Assembly (NCBI GenBank): GCA_050014595.1
Contig: JBEKDA010000009.1
Location: 1 to 64,000, forward strand
DNA length: 64,000 bases
From: PALSA-129 sp050014595
GTDB taxonomy: Bacteria > Acidobacteriota > Terriglobia > Bryobacterales > Bryobacteraceae
Direction: 5' to 3'
Below the pieces are notes generated by a model, which had not been told where the DNA came from, did no database searches, and saw nothing but the letters and a program-made list of their open reading frames with translations. Within the stretch, counting starts at the first letter, position 1. Every line of letters starts with the position of its first letter. Shown piece by piece: positions 7,277 through 16,373 of this stretch. A program made the position numbers and the translations under genes.

Positions 7277-9250
7277 ATGCGTTTGAACTTCGCCTCCGGC
7301 AGGCTGTCGCTCAAGGCCAGGCTGATATGGAGCTACCTGATCATTCTGGGCACGGGAGGCCTGGCCACGTCGCTGGTGGGCTCGTGGATCGTCAGTTCCA
7401 CCATTATGATGCAGGCCCGCCGGGCGGTGGACCATGATTTCGCGACTGCCAGAACGGTTTATGAACAGCAACTCGAGGCGCTGAAACTGTCGGTCGAATT
7501 TGCCGCCGCCGGCACAACGGTTCAGCATTATCTCGCCGGCGGCGATCCCGGCTCTCTCTCCGGCTATCTGGAGCGAATTCGCCAGGACCTGGGCTTCGAC
7601 TTCCTCAGCCTCACGGACCGAAAGGGGCGTGTTGTATTCCGGGTCTCGCAACCCGGCCGCACCGGGGATGACGCATCTTCAGTCAGCGTCGTCAGGGCGG
7701 CCCTGGCCGGCAAAATTGCCGCCGCGACCGAGACCCTCCCCGCCGGCTTGCTTGGCAGTGAAGATCCCGGCTTGCGCGCCCGGGTGCACCTGGGCGCAGA
7801 CGCCGGCGGCGAGAGTCCCGGTATGGCGTTGGTGGTGGCGGCGCCGGTGGGCGCCTCTTCCGCGCAGCCGATGGGAGCCCTCTATGGCGGCATCCTCCTG
7901 AATGGGAATTTTGGAATTGTGGATCGTGTTTGGGAACTGCTCTTCCGCGGCGACCGGTTCAAGGACGTGGACAGCGGATCGGTGACGATATTCGAGAGAG
8001 ATGTCCGGATCTCGACCAACGTCAGAACCAGGGCGGGTAATCGGGCAGTGGGCACGCGGGCCCCCAGCGAGGTCCATGAAGCCGTCCTGAACCGCGGCGA
8101 GCTCTGGAGAGGCCGGACCTTCGTGGTGAAGGACTGGTACATGAGCGAATACGCTCCCATTCGCAACTATGACGGGGATGTGATCGGAATACTCTCCGTC
8201 GGCATTCTCGAGAACACCTACACGGCCATTCGCAACCGGGTGATCCTCTCCTTTTTTGGCATTGCCACGTTAGGCTTTCTGCTGATCCTGGGCATCACCT
8301 ACTACATGATCCGCAACATCACCCGCCCGATCGGCGAAATGGTCGCCGCCACGCGTAACATCATCGCGGGCCGCTTCGATCAGGAAGTGCGCTCGAATTC
8401 ACCGGGTGAGATCGCACTGCTGGCGGAGTCCTTCAACGCCATGCTCAAAAGCCTCCGCCAGATGAAGGCCGATCTCGAGGAATGGGGCCGAACCCTGGAG
8501 GAAAAAGTGAAACAGCGAACCGAGGAACTCGTGGCCATGCAGGCCAGAGTGGCGCAATCGGAGAGGCTGGCCTCGCTCGGCATGCTGGCGGCGGGGGTGG
8601 CGCACGAGGTCAACAATCCGCTGGGCGGAATCCTGGCCCTCACGGGCCTCACCATCGAAGACATGCCGCAAGACGATCCGAACCGCGAAAACCTGGCGGA
8701 AGTGATTCACCAGACCGAGCGTTGCCGCGACATCGTCAAAGGGCTGCTGGAATTCTCGCGGCAGTCGAAAGGCAATACCGAGCCGCTGGATCTCAACAAG
8801 GTTCTTCAGGACACGCTGTCACTGGTGGAAAAACAGGCCCTGTTCTTCAATATCGACGTGGTTTGGAAGCTGGATCCGGAACTGCCTCACGTCATCGCCG
8901 ACCGATCCCAATTCCAACAGGTGTTCATGAACATCCTGATGAATGCGGTTCAGGCCATGAACGAGCGCGGCACCATCACGGTGGCGACACGCTACGACAG
9001 ATCGCGCGATACCGCCGAGGCGGCGATTTCCGACACGGGCAAGGGCATACCACCCGAAGAGATCGGCCACATTTTCGATCCCTTCTTCACGACTAAAGAG
9101 AGCGGCCACGGCACCGGCCTGGGTTTGTCGATAGCCTATGGAATCGTAACCACCCATCGCGGGACCATTTCCGTCCGCAGCGAGCTTGGCAAAGGGAGTA
9201 CGTTTACGGTCCGCATGCCGGTCGAAACGGTAGCCGGGCCGGAACCATAG
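7277..9250 (+). CDS. membrane sensor histidine kinase (Cache-like sensor, HAMP, HisKA, HATPase)
   Basis: This 657-aa inner-membrane kinase has TM1 at about 15-40, then a periplasmic Cache-type sensor region of about 280 residues (including YMSEYAPIRNYDGDVIG near its end). TM2 follows at about 318-342, then a HAMP linker (NITRPIGEMVAATRNI), a short coiled coil, and a HisKA domain with AHEVNNPLGG. The C-terminal catalytic domain shows NAVQAM, DTGKGIP and GTGLGLSIAYG. It is the only membrane-bound kinase of the cluster and probably receives the external signal. The downstream sdh operon is convergent, with a 14-base gap and no obvious terminator. Confidence 0.88.
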   Translation: MRLNFASGRLSLKARLIWSYLIILGTGGLATSLVGSWIVSSTIMMQARRAVDHDFATARTVYEQQLEALKLSVEFAAAGTTVQHYLAGGDPGSLSGYLERIRQDLGFDFLSLTDRKGRVVFRVSQPGRTGDDASSVSVVRAALAGKIAAATETLPAGLLGSEDPGLRARVHLGADAGGESPGMALVVAAPVGASSAQPMGALYGGILLNGNFGIVDRVWELLFRGDRFKDVDSGSVTIFERDVRISTNVRTRAGNRAVGTRAPSEVHEAVLNRGELWRGRTFVVKDWYMSEYAPIRNYDGDVIGILSVGILENTYTAIRNRVILSFFGIATLGFLLILGITYYMIRNITRPIGEMVAATRNIIAGRFDQEVRSNSPGEIALLAESFNAMLKSLRQMKADLEEWGRTLEEKVKQRTEELVAMQARVAQSERLASLGMLAAGVAHEVNNPLGGILALTGLTIEDMPQDDPNRENLAEVIHQTERCRDIVKGLLEFSRQSKGNTEPLDLNKVLQDTLSLVEKQALFFNIDVVWKLDPELPHVIADRSQFQQVFMNILMNAVQAMNERGTITVATRYDRSRDTAEAAISDTGKGIPPEEIGHIFDPFFTTKESGHGTGLGLSIAYGIVTTHRGTISVRSELGKGSTFTVRMPVETVAGPEP

Positions 9251-9264
9251 CTCGCGTCACGGCG

Positions 9265-10095
9265 TCAGACCGTCTTTGGCGGCGCGGGCGCGATGTTGGG
9301 AAGCGGCTCGCCTCGACCCGGTCCCAACATCTTCTGGCACGGTTGTTTGCGGCGAGCCAGGTGGAGATAATCCAGCACTAACCGACGCTTGAGATGCTGG
9401 ATAGCCTTGGCGGGATCCACGCCTTTGGGGCAGACGCGCGAACACTCGCCGGCATAATGGCAGCGGAAGGCGCCATGCGAGCTGCCCGTCAACTGGTTGC
9501 GGCCGCGCCGCCCATCGTCGCGAGTGTCCGCGTTATATCGCTGCGCCGCAGCCAGAGGCATGGGCCCCAAGTAACGCGCGTCGGTAGCCAGGGTGGGACA
9601 GGCGGCCATGCAGCAGCCGCACTTGATGCAGTAGGTGAACTGGAGATAGGCCTCAAGTTGCTCCGGCGACTGGTAAAACTCTCCTTCCGGGGCTTCGATC
9701 TCGGCCTCATCCGCGCGTACGATGTGGGGCCCGGTCGAACGGTGTTTCTCGAACATCGAAAAAAGATCGGGCACCAAGTCGCGAATAATCTCGAAATTGG
9801 GCAATGGCGCCACGGAGAGATCCGCGTGGGCGATGTGCAGGATCTGGGTGTTGCAGGCGAGCGCCGGGCGGCCGTTCAGCAGCATGCCGCACGAGCCGCA
9901 GACACCCATACGGCACGAATACCGCCAGACCAGCGAAGGGTCCAGGTTCTCCTTGATGTCGTGCAGGCCGTCCAGCACCGTCATGCCTTCGCACACAGAG
10001 ACCTGGTAAGTCTTCACGTACGGCGCACGGTCGCTTTCAGGATTGTATCGCGTAACGTGGAAGTTAATCGGTCGGGTCTTGCCGCTTTCCCGCAT
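9265..10095 (-). CDS. sdhB: succinate dehydrogenase/fumarate reductase iron-sulfur subunit
   Basis: This 276-aa subunit carries the three classical clusters. The [2Fe-2S] motif is in the N-terminal ferredoxin domain (CRMGVCGSCGMLLNG...AC). A 4Fe-4S motif reads CIKCGCCMAACP, and a 3Fe-4S motif reads CHYAGECSRVCPKGVDP. It transfers electrons from SdhA flavin to quinone. It is the last gene of sdhACDB, two bases after sdhD. The C-terminal tail after KRRLVLDYL is slightly longer than in many homologues. Confidence 0.93.
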   Translation of the reverse strand: MRESGKTRPINFHVTRYNPESDRAPYVKTYQVSVCEGMTVLDGLHDIKENLDPSLVWRYSCRMGVCGSCGMLLNGRPALACNTQILHIAHADLSVAPLPNFEIIRDLVPDLFSMFEKHRSTGPHIVRADEAEIEAPEGEFYQSPEQLEAYLQFTYCIKCGCCMAACPTLATDARYLGPMPLAAAQRYNADTRDDGRRGRNQLTGSSHGAFRCHYAGECSRVCPKGVDPAKAIQHLKRRLVLDYLHLARRKQPCQKMLGPGRGEPLPNIAPAPPKTV

Positions 10096-10097
10096 GG

Positions 10098-10481
10098 CTA
10101 CCCCCTTGCACCCGCTCGGGCGATGGCATGCGCCGCGATGGCTGCCCAGGCGCCGAGGCCGAACATCCCCAGACCCACAATCAGAAGGCCGAGGCTGACC
10201 GCCTTCTCTGCCGCCGGCTTCAGCGTCAGTTCGAACACAATGGTCCGCAGGCCGTACAGACCGTGATAAAGCGCTACTCCCAGCAGCAGAACATAAGTGA
10301 TGGTGAAGAACAATGTGCTATCCCGCAAGAGGCTGTTTTCCCTGGAAATCGCTTCTCCGCCGTGAGAGGCAAACAGGTGAGTGATACCGCCCATATGCAT
10401 GATCAGCATGTGGAGGCCGAGCAGGAAGAGAATCACCACTCCCGCAGCCATGTGCCATGTCCAGTATTTCGTTTCGCGCAT
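10098..10481 (-). CDS. sdhD: succinate dehydrogenase membrane anchor subunit
   Basis: This 127-aa protein has three predicted membrane helices: about residues 8-31 (WHMAAGVVILFLLGLHMLIMH), 55-78 (ITYVLLLGVALYHGLYGL) and 95-120. Histidines within the first two helices are candidates for heme or quinone contacts. It anchors the SdhAB dimer with SdhC. The gene lies 8 bases after sdhC. The assignment rests mainly on position between sdhC and sdhB and on topology. Confidence 0.8.
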   Translation of the reverse strand: MRETKYWTWHMAAGVVILFLLGLHMLIMHMGGITHLFASHGGEAISRENSLLRDSTLFFTITYVLLLGVALYHGLYGLRTIVFELTLKPAAEKAVSLGLLIVGLGMFGLGAWAAIAAHAIARAGARG

Positions 10482-10489
10482 CTTGTCTC

Positions 10490-10927
10490 CTATCTTGCCA
10501 GCCCCAGGAAGTCATAGCCGCCCGCGACCAGAAAGGCGACCGCCAGGACCATCATCGAAATGAGCAGCGGCCGCTGGACATTCAGCGACGTCCTGTAGGG
10601 ATAAACGGGTTCGATGGGCTTGCCGACCGCAAGGCCGAGTTCCACCAGCACAAGGCGGATGCCGTTGAATGCGTGGTAGGCGAAAGCCACGAAAACCAGA
10701 AACTCTCCGAACTTGAAAACGGGCCGATGGAAGAACTGCCCTTCCACCCACAGATACCTGCCGCTGGCGCGCAAGCTTGTCACCACGATGTGCATCAGAA
10801 AGTAGCAAAGAATGCCCAAGCCAGTGAGGCGATGCAGTATGTAGGCGTAGCGCTCGACGCCCCAACGGCCGCCGCCGAGCCATCCCCACAGCCCGAGCCG
10901 ATTATCGTACCTCTTGATTTCAGCCAT
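10490..10927 (-). CDS. sdhC: succinate dehydrogenase cytochrome b subunit
   Basis: This 145-aa protein has three membrane helices. The first contains ILHRLTGLGILCYFLMH, close to the SdhC signature with a conserved His as heme ligand. The second has FAYHAFNGIRLVLVE, a typical SdhC H-x-x-N-G-I-R pattern. It holds heme b and the quinone site of complex II together with SdhD. The gene starts 18 bases after sdhA. Confidence 0.88.
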   Translation of the reverse strand: MAEIKRYDNRLGLWGWLGGGRWGVERYAYILHRLTGLGILCYFLMHIVVTSLRASGRYLWVEGQFFHRPVFKFGEFLVFVAFAYHAFNGIRLVLVELGLAVGKPIEPVYPYRTSLNVQRPLLISMMVLAVAFLVAGGYDFLGLAR

Positions 10928-10945
10928 GCCAGCCTCCTTCAGATC

Positions 10946-12658
10946 TCAATACTTTCGCTCTACCGGCTTCCAGGCGGTAATGGTCACAGGCTTGTATTCC
11001 AGCCTCGGCAGGCCGCCCGTGTAGTAAACCATGGAGTGGGCCAGAAACTTGTCGTCGTCGCGCTTCGGGAAATCCGTCCGGGCATGAGCCCCGCGCGATT
11101 CCTCGCGAGCGACGCCCGCGGTCAGCAGAACCTCGGCCAACTCCAGCATGTTCTCGGTCTCCAGCGTCTGAACCAGGTTGGAGTTGTAGATGCGGCTCTT
11201 GTCCTGAATGACGATCTTGCGAAATCTTTGTTTCAGCGCGGCGATCTCATTCAGGCCTTCCCTCATGGAATCGCCGGTGCGATAGACGCCCGCATGCCGG
11301 TCCATCTGGGCGCGAAGTTCCCGGCGGATGTGGGCCGGATTCTCCGTTCCGCTCTGCTTGAGCAGGCCGTCGAAGATGCGCTTCTCTTCTTCCCGGGCCA
11401 TCCCTTCCGGCGGCTCGTTCAGTTTGGGGCCTTTGCACAGGTACCGAGCGATCTCTCGACCGGTGATCCCACCCCACACAAGGCATTCCGCGGTGGAGTT
11501 GCACCCCAGCCTGTTGGCGCCGTGCATGGAATGGCATGCCACCTCGCCCGCAGCCCAGATATTCTCCACCCTGGTCCGTCCGTCGATGTCGGCTTCGATG
11601 CCGCCCATGGAGTAATGAGCTACCGGCCGGATGGGGATGGGCTCCGTGATCGGGTCAATCCCCAGGAATTTCATGCACACCTCGCGTATCAACGGCAGGC
11701 GCTTGTTGATCCGCTCGGCGCCGAGGTGCGTCAGATCGAGCTGAATGTAGTCGAGCCCGCCGGGTCCCGGGAAGCCCCGGCCTTCCAGGATTTCCGTCAT
11801 TTCAGAGCGGGAAACGATATCTCGCGGCGCAAGCTCCATCATCTTGGGCGCGTACTTCTCCATGAAGCGCTCGCCCTTGCTGTTGCGCAAGTAGCCGCCC
11901 TCGCCGCGGCAGCCCTCGGTCATGAGTATGCCCGACGGCACAAGACCCGTCGGGTGAAACTGGAGAAACTCCGGGTCCTCCAAAGCCAGGCCCGCGCGGT
12001 AGGCCAAGGCTTGTCCGTCGCCCGTGACGGTTTGAGAATAAGTGGTGAAACCATAAAGGTTCCCTAATCCCCCGGAGGCAATCAGAAGAGCCTTGCCGCG
12101 CAGAACGAAGAACTCGCCCGCGGGAGCATCATAGAGCGCAAGGCCGGCGAAGCGTCCACCGTCGAGGAGCAAGGACGTGGCGAAGCACTCATCGTAGCGC
12201 TTGAATTTGTACTTCAGGATGGTGTCGTAAAGCGCCTGCATCTCGAAGAAGCCGGTCTTGTCGGCCGCCATGCAGGCGCGCGGAAAGGAATGCCCTCCAA
12301 ACGGCCTCTGCATGATCCGGCCGTCCTCGCGCCGCGACCAGGGGACTCCCCAATGCTCCAACAGGCGGATTTCATCTGGCGCCGCCTTCACGAAACGATC
12401 CACCGTGTCCTGGTCCGCCAGGAAATCGGAGCCTTTTACAGTGTCCCAGGCGTGCAACTCGAAGCTGTCCCCTTCCTCGGGGCGCATCACCGCGCCGGTG
12501 CCTCCTTCCGCGCACACGGAATGCGAGCGCATCACTTGCACTTTCGATACGATGCCGATATCGGCCGCGCCGCGCGTTTTCATGCAGATCTCCACGGCGG
12601 CACGTAGCCCGGCGAGTCCGGTTCCCAGGATCACGACATCATGAGTTATCTGCTGCAT
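10946..12658 (-). CDS. sdhA: succinate dehydrogenase/fumarate reductase flavoprotein subunit
   Basis: This 570-aa flavoprotein has an N-terminal FAD-binding motif GTGLAGLRAA and H46 in SHSVCAEGG, the expected site of covalent FAD attachment. Substrate-binding motifs follow (QFHPTGL, MGGIEADIDGRT, HGANRLGCNS). It oxidises succinate to fumarate in the TCA cycle, or the reverse. The ATG at 12658 has AAGGAG about ten bases upstream on the minus strand. It is the first gene of sdhACDB, and the roughly 460-bp region upstream should hold the promoter. Confidence 0.95.
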   Translation of the reverse strand: MQQITHDVVILGTGLAGLRAAVEICMKTRGAADIGIVSKVQVMRSHSVCAEGGTGAVMRPEEGDSFELHAWDTVKGSDFLADQDTVDRFVKAAPDEIRLLEHWGVPWSRREDGRIMQRPFGGHSFPRACMAADKTGFFEMQALYDTILKYKFKRYDECFATSLLLDGGRFAGLALYDAPAGEFFVLRGKALLIASGGLGNLYGFTTYSQTVTGDGQALAYRAGLALEDPEFLQFHPTGLVPSGILMTEGCRGEGGYLRNSKGERFMEKYAPKMMELAPRDIVSRSEMTEILEGRGFPGPGGLDYIQLDLTHLGAERINKRLPLIREVCMKFLGIDPITEPIPIRPVAHYSMGGIEADIDGRTRVENIWAAGEVACHSMHGANRLGCNSTAECLVWGGITGREIARYLCKGPKLNEPPEGMAREEEKRIFDGLLKQSGTENPAHIRRELRAQMDRHAGVYRTGDSMREGLNEIAALKQRFRKIVIQDKSRIYNSNLVQTLETENMLELAEVLLTAGVAREESRGAHARTDFPKRDDDKFLAHSMVYYTGGLPRLEYKPVTITAWKPVERKY

Positions 12659-13118
12659 GCTTCATATACTCCTTGGCGTCTCCGATGCGGGCGCCAGGCA
12701 GGAAGCGAAGATCGACGAGAGGGCAGCGCCCTCCACGGGGATCACGCTTGTTGGTGCCCGCGAAGAATGGCTGAGCCATTCGGGGAGAAGTCATCACGCT
12801 CTCCAACACCGCCCGGCGTCCTTGGATCTATCGGCCCAAGGGGAGTCACTTGCGCCGGCCACGAAGGGGCGCCCCGGTTCTTGCCGGCGCTGCCTCCGAT
12901 CAGGATTCAAAGCAGCGGCGGCAAAAAGCGACCGCCGACCCTACAGAAAGCATACACCCGAGCCTCTCCGCAGAAAAGGGTGATTCAGACCGGAATGTCG
13001 CCATTCGTCCGTAACATGCGCTGGCGAGCCGGCAGCGGGCGCCGGCAAAAGTGCCGACGCGGCGCGCATGCCGGTAGAGAGTCGATCTTGGCCGCCGGCC
13101 CCCGCCCATGTATAATCG
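12659..13118. other. 460-bp intergenic region between divergent sdhA and the endonuclease III-like gene
   Basis: Open frames here have no family resemblance or good start sites and are probably chance GC-rich frames. The left end must contain the sdh promoter (minus strand). The right end has TATAAT at 13111-13116, only two bases before the ATG of the next gene. Small dyads are present (for example GCCGGCAGCGGGCGCCGGC near 13030) but no recognisable RNA. Confidence 0.5.
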
Positions 13119-13805
13119 ATGACGCACCGCGTGCCCGACTTAAAGAAGATCATCGCCCTTCTGAAGAAACACTACGGCGAGCCTGTCTTGCCGCCGGCTC
13201 ACGGCCCTTTCGAGTTGGTGCTCTGGGAGAACGCCTGCTACTTGCTGTCCGATGAGCGCCGCGCCGCGGTCTTCGAAGGCCTGCGCCTCCAGGTCGGCCT
13301 TACCGCCGAGGCCATCCGGCAAGCTCCCCAGGAGATTCTCCTGCCGCTCGCCGCCATGGGCGGCATGCGCCCAGAAACCCGAGTGTTCCGCTGGCGCGAG
13401 ATCGCCCGCATCACCCTCCAGCAATTCGACGGCAACCTCGACTCCATTCTCCAGCAGCCCTACGCCCAGGCTAAACGCGCGCTGCACCAGTTTCCCAACA
13501 TCGGCCAGCCGGGCGCCGAAAAGATTCTGATGTTCTGTGGATTGAGCGCCGGCCTGCCTCTCGAATGGAACGGCTCGCGCGTGCTCCAGCGCATCGGCTA
13601 CGCGCGGCCCCAAAAAAACTACGGCGCCATGTACCGCGCCCTTCAGGAAGCCGTGCGCGACCAGATCCCCCGCGGCGCGGCGCCGCTCTCGCGAGCCCAC
13701 CTGCTGTTGCGGCAGCACGGCAAGACGCTCTGCCGCAACACGAAACCGCTGTGTGAGGAGTGCCCGCTCGCCGGTCTCTGCGCGTTCGCCGCCAAGCGAC
13801 TGTAA
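13119..13805 (+). CDS. endonuclease III-like HhH-GPD protein with altered active-site residues
   Basis: This 228-aa protein of the endonuclease III superfamily (base-excision repair glycosylases) has a C-terminal 4Fe-4S cluster motif C-x6-C-x2-C-x5-C at C205, C212, C215 and C221. The helix-hairpin-helix reads FPNIGQPGAEKIL (125-137), where canonical Nth has GRKTAN; P131 stands where the catalytic Lys is expected. The catalytic-Asp segment (canonical VDTHV..RV) reads LEWNGSRV, giving E149 for Asp. The overall fold is probably kept but the activity may differ. The ATG at 13119 follows a TATAAT by two bases, so a leaderless or slightly later start (GTG at 13131) is possible. Confidence 0.8.
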   Translation: MTHRVPDLKKIIALLKKHYGEPVLPPAHGPFELVLWENACYLLSDERRAAVFEGLRLQVGLTAEAIRQAPQEILLPLAAMGGMRPETRVFRWREIARITLQQFDGNLDSILQQPYAQAKRALHQFPNIGQPGAEKILMFCGLSAGLPLEWNGSRVLQRIGYARPQKNYGAMYRALQEAVRDQIPRGAAPLSRAHLLLRQHGKTLCRNTKPLCEECPLAGLCAFAAKRL

Positions 13806-13995
13806 CCAGCGCGCTGCTCGTAGCGCCTTCGTCAAATCCATCCGCGACGCCTTCCGCGCGGGCACATGCCGCCGCCACATCCTGACCATACCTTGACCCA
13901 ACCCGGCGTAGCGAGGCGAAGGCGGCACGGTAATAGTCCCATGGCGGGGATGACCGCGAAGCGTTTGCGGTCTCTCCCCGGTTTCTTGTGAAACA

Positions 13996-14775
13996 ATGGA
14001 ATCTGCTATGCCAACCTATCCGGATCTGAAAGGCAAAGTAGCATTAGTCACAGGCGCCTCTTCAGGCATCGGCGCGGCCACCGCCAGGCTGTTCGCCTCG
14101 CTCGGCGCGCGCGTGGCCATCGGTTTCCATCACAACCAGCAGGGCGCGCTCCAGGTAATGGAGTCGATTACCGCGGCCGGCGGAACCGCCGTAGCGGCCG
14201 TTGGCGACTTTCGAAAGACTGGTGAAATCCGCGCTGTCATTCACCAGGTCGTCAAGGAGTTCGGGCCCATCGATATTCTGGTCAACAACGCCGGCTCCCT
14301 GGTGAAGCGCGCGCCCATCCGCGAAGTCACCGAGGAACTTTGGGACGATGTCATCGCGCTCAACCTCAAGAGCGCCGTCTTCGCCTCGCAAGCCGTGGCC
14401 CCGTCGATGATCCAACGCCGCGCCGGCGCCATCGTCAACGTGGTCTCCATCGCCGCGCACAATGGCGGCGGCCCGGGCGCAGGCGCCTACGCCACCGCCA
14501 AAGCCGGCCTCATTTCCTTCACGAAATCTCTGGCCAAGGAACTCGCGCCGCATGGTGTTCGCGTCAACGCCGTTTCGCCGGGCGTCATCGACACGCCGTT
14601 CCACGAAGTTTTCTCGACCCCCGAGATGATCGCCACTTTCGTCAAGACAATTCCGCTGGGCCGAGTGGGCACGCCGCAAGAGGTCGCCAGCGTGATCGCC
14701 TTCCTGGCCTCCGACGCCGCCGGCTACGTGGTCGGAGAAACGATCGAGATCAACGGCGGCCAGTTGATGCGGTGA
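13996..14775 (+). CDS. SDR family oxidoreductase (FabG-like)
   Basis: This 259-aa classical short-chain dehydrogenase has the cofactor motif TGASSGIG near residue 20, NNAG around residue 97, a Ser about 13 residues before YATAK, and PG in VSPGVIDTP. It is predicted to reduce a keto group or oxidise an alcohol with NAD(P)H; the substrate is unknown. The first ATG (13996) and a second at 14008 are both possible, and neither has a strong ribosome site. The gene stands alone, convergent with the YceI gene. A GGGGA...TCCCC hairpin (about 13938-13979) lies upstream. Confidence 0.85.
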   Translation: MESAMPTYPDLKGKVALVTGASSGIGAATARLFASLGARVAIGFHHNQQGALQVMESITAAGGTAVAAVGDFRKTGEIRAVIHQVVKEFGPIDILVNNAGSLVKRAPIREVTEELWDDVIALNLKSAVFASQAVAPSMIQRRAGAIVNVVSIAAHNGGGPGAGAYATAKAGLISFTKSLAKELAPHGVRVNAVSPGVIDTPFHEVFSTPEMIATFVKTIPLGRVGTPQEVASVIAFLASDAAGYVVGETIEINGGQLMR

Positions 14776-14785
14776 TTCCCGCCGC

Positions 14786-15334
14786 TCACATCGGACGCCA
14801 GGTCAGCTCCACCTTGATCGGTACGTCGTTTTTCACCGGTATCGACAGCAGAGACGGTGGATCGATCTTGAAATCGGCCAGCGTCGCCGGGATGGTTCCC
14901 GTGATCCGGATGTCGTTGCCATGGGCTTCCCGCTGGAACGCGACCTGTTTATAGTGGGCGGTCTGGCCGGCAAACTGGATCTCGAGGTCGCAATGGATGG
15001 TCGCAGACGTGAGGTCGGCTTCGGGCAGCAGCACGCGCACCGTCACCATGGGAAACTGCCCGCCGCGCGTCACTTGCAGCATGTGAAGATCCCGGTTGCT
15101 GTCTTTGGAATCGAACGATTTCACCGGCGCCGCGATCAGGAAGTCGCATTGCCCGGCGTGGCAAACGCCCTTGCCGCGCGCCTCGTGGCTCACCCCCACG
15201 CTCTCGTGCAGCGGATGAGACACAAGATACGAAAGTGTCGATGGTCCGAGAGCCCATTGGCTATCCGCTCCGAAAAGTGCCGCCGGCGCCAGCAGCAAGA
15301 AAGCCGCCACGAATCGCTGATTCATGAAATTCAT
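14786..15334 (-). CDS. secreted YceI-family protein
   Basis: This protein of about 182 aa has an N-terminal signal peptide (FVAAFLLLAPAALFGA) and then a YceI-type lipocalin-like barrel: WALGPSTLSYLVSHPLHESVG, the FKI.PPSLL.IPV.NDVPIKVEL ending, and alternating beta strands. YceI proteins bind long polyprenoid or amphiphilic molecules in the periplasm. The start at 15334 lies one base after the upstream gene's stop; ATG 15325 is an alternative. Pairing with a b561-like membrane protein recalls the yceJ-yceI pair of E. coli (from family knowledge), suggesting joint electron-transfer or isoprenoid work. Confidence 0.8.
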   Translation of the reverse strand: MNFMNQRFVAAFLLLAPAALFGADSQWALGPSTLSYLVSHPLHESVGVSHEARGKGVCHAGQCDFLIAAPVKSFDSKDSNRDLHMLQVTRGGQFPMVTVRVLLPEADLTSATIHCDLEIQFAGQTAHYKQVAFQREAHGNDIRITGTIPATLADFKIDPPSLLSIPVKNDVPIKVELTWRPM

Positions 15335-15335
15335 C

Positions 15336-16220
15336 CTAGAATTTGAACACGACCGACAATATGGCGGCCCCATACGCGATGCCCGTTATGGCGCCCACCG
15401 CGCCATGCGCGCTGGCGATTCCAGAAACCTTTTGCCCATTGCTTTTTTGCCGATAAGCCAACTCCCCCAGGATGGGAGTCAAAATCATCCCCGGCCCGTG
15501 AATCAACGCCAGGGCCTTGTGGAGGCGGATGGAGCCGCGGGTTTTCGTTCCCGGGATCTTCGGCGCGAAGACCGCAAAAGAAGCGGCCGTCAGATACAGG
15601 CCCGCGGTCACCCCGCCCACCGCCGCATGGATTTCACGCCCCGTCGCGGACGCGGACGCGGGCGCGCCCTTAGTGCCCTTCGCGCCGTTTGCAAGAACGA
15701 GCGTGGCGACCAGCGGGGCCACCGTGATCAGACCGAGCCGTTGATGGATCTTGAGCATGTGCGACCGCTTGTCGAGTCTGGCCTGGGCCGCGGCGCTTCC
15801 GGCGGTCTGGTCCGGAGTGAATCCCAGATCCTTCAGCGAAGGCTCGCCCGGTTTCTGCTCGGGCTCGAGTTTCCCGTCCGCGGTCGCTCTGCCGAATTCC
15901 GGAACCGTTGTGGACGGAATCTCCAGAGTTCCAAACCCCGTCGCCTCGAACTTCACGCGGTAGTTTCCCGGCGGCAGCGCGCCGAAGGAATAAACGCCAT
16001 CCGCCCCCGTAGTCATTGTTCGCGTCCGGCCGCTGTCCGCATTCACCGCGGTGACCTTGACACTGGCAACCGCGGCGCCTGACGCATCGGTAACCTTGCC
16101 CGCCAGCACTCCGGTTCCACCCGCTTGCGCTATCAGAAACGGAGCCAATGCCGCAAACAGGCAAGCCATAACTGCGCCCCGGACACTACCAGACCAGCCG
16201 CCTAAGGCTTTCCTCAACAT
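15336..16220 (-). CDS. carboxypeptidase-regulatory-like domain fused to a four-helix, His-rich membrane domain
   Basis: This 294-aa protein begins with a signal sequence (about 12-33), then a carboxypeptidase-regulatory-like beta domain at about 36-103 (GKVTDASGAAVASVKVTAVN, GVYSFGALPPGNYRVKFEATG) and a Pro/Gly-rich linker. The C-terminal half has four hydrophobic helices carrying all six histidines: H154, H159, H198, H234, H241 and H272. That layout resembles a cytochrome b561-type bis-heme core, though heme binding is inferred. The start at 16220 has GGGAGG at 16227-16232. It is translationally coupled to the YceI gene downstream. Confidence 0.75.
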   Translation of the reverse strand: MLRKALGGWSGSVRGAVMACLFAALAPFLIAQAGGTGVLAGKVTDASGAAVASVKVTAVNADSGRTRTMTTGADGVYSFGALPPGNYRVKFEATGFGTLEIPSTTVPEFGRATADGKLEPEQKPGEPSLKDLGFTPDQTAGSAAAQARLDKRSHMLKIHQRLGLITVAPLVATLVLANGAKGTKGAPASASATGREIHAAVGGVTAGLYLTAASFAVFAPKIPGTKTRGSIRLHKALALIHGPGMILTPILGELAYRQKSNGQKVSGIASAHGAVGAITGIAYGAAILSVVFKF

Positions 16221-16373
16221 CCTGCACCTCCCTGCCTCTCTTATCGATTGTATCTCCCGCCTGTTCGGGCGCGAGACCCGGCGCCGTCCAGCGGGATCAA
16301 AATTCTGTTATAGGATACAATACTACAAGATATTAAGGTTCTCTAAATCTGTATCAAGCCGTGAGAGGTCTCC

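Noticed and set aside
12641..13255. 204-aa plus-strand ORF upstream of the endonuclease III-like gene
   Set aside because: It overlaps the sdhA start and the endonuclease gene, and its amino-acid composition is unlike any protein family.
13938..13979. hairpin GGGGA...TCCCC as a possible riboswitch
   Set aside because: It is a simple stem with no conserved junction or aptamer core, so it is left as a dyad.
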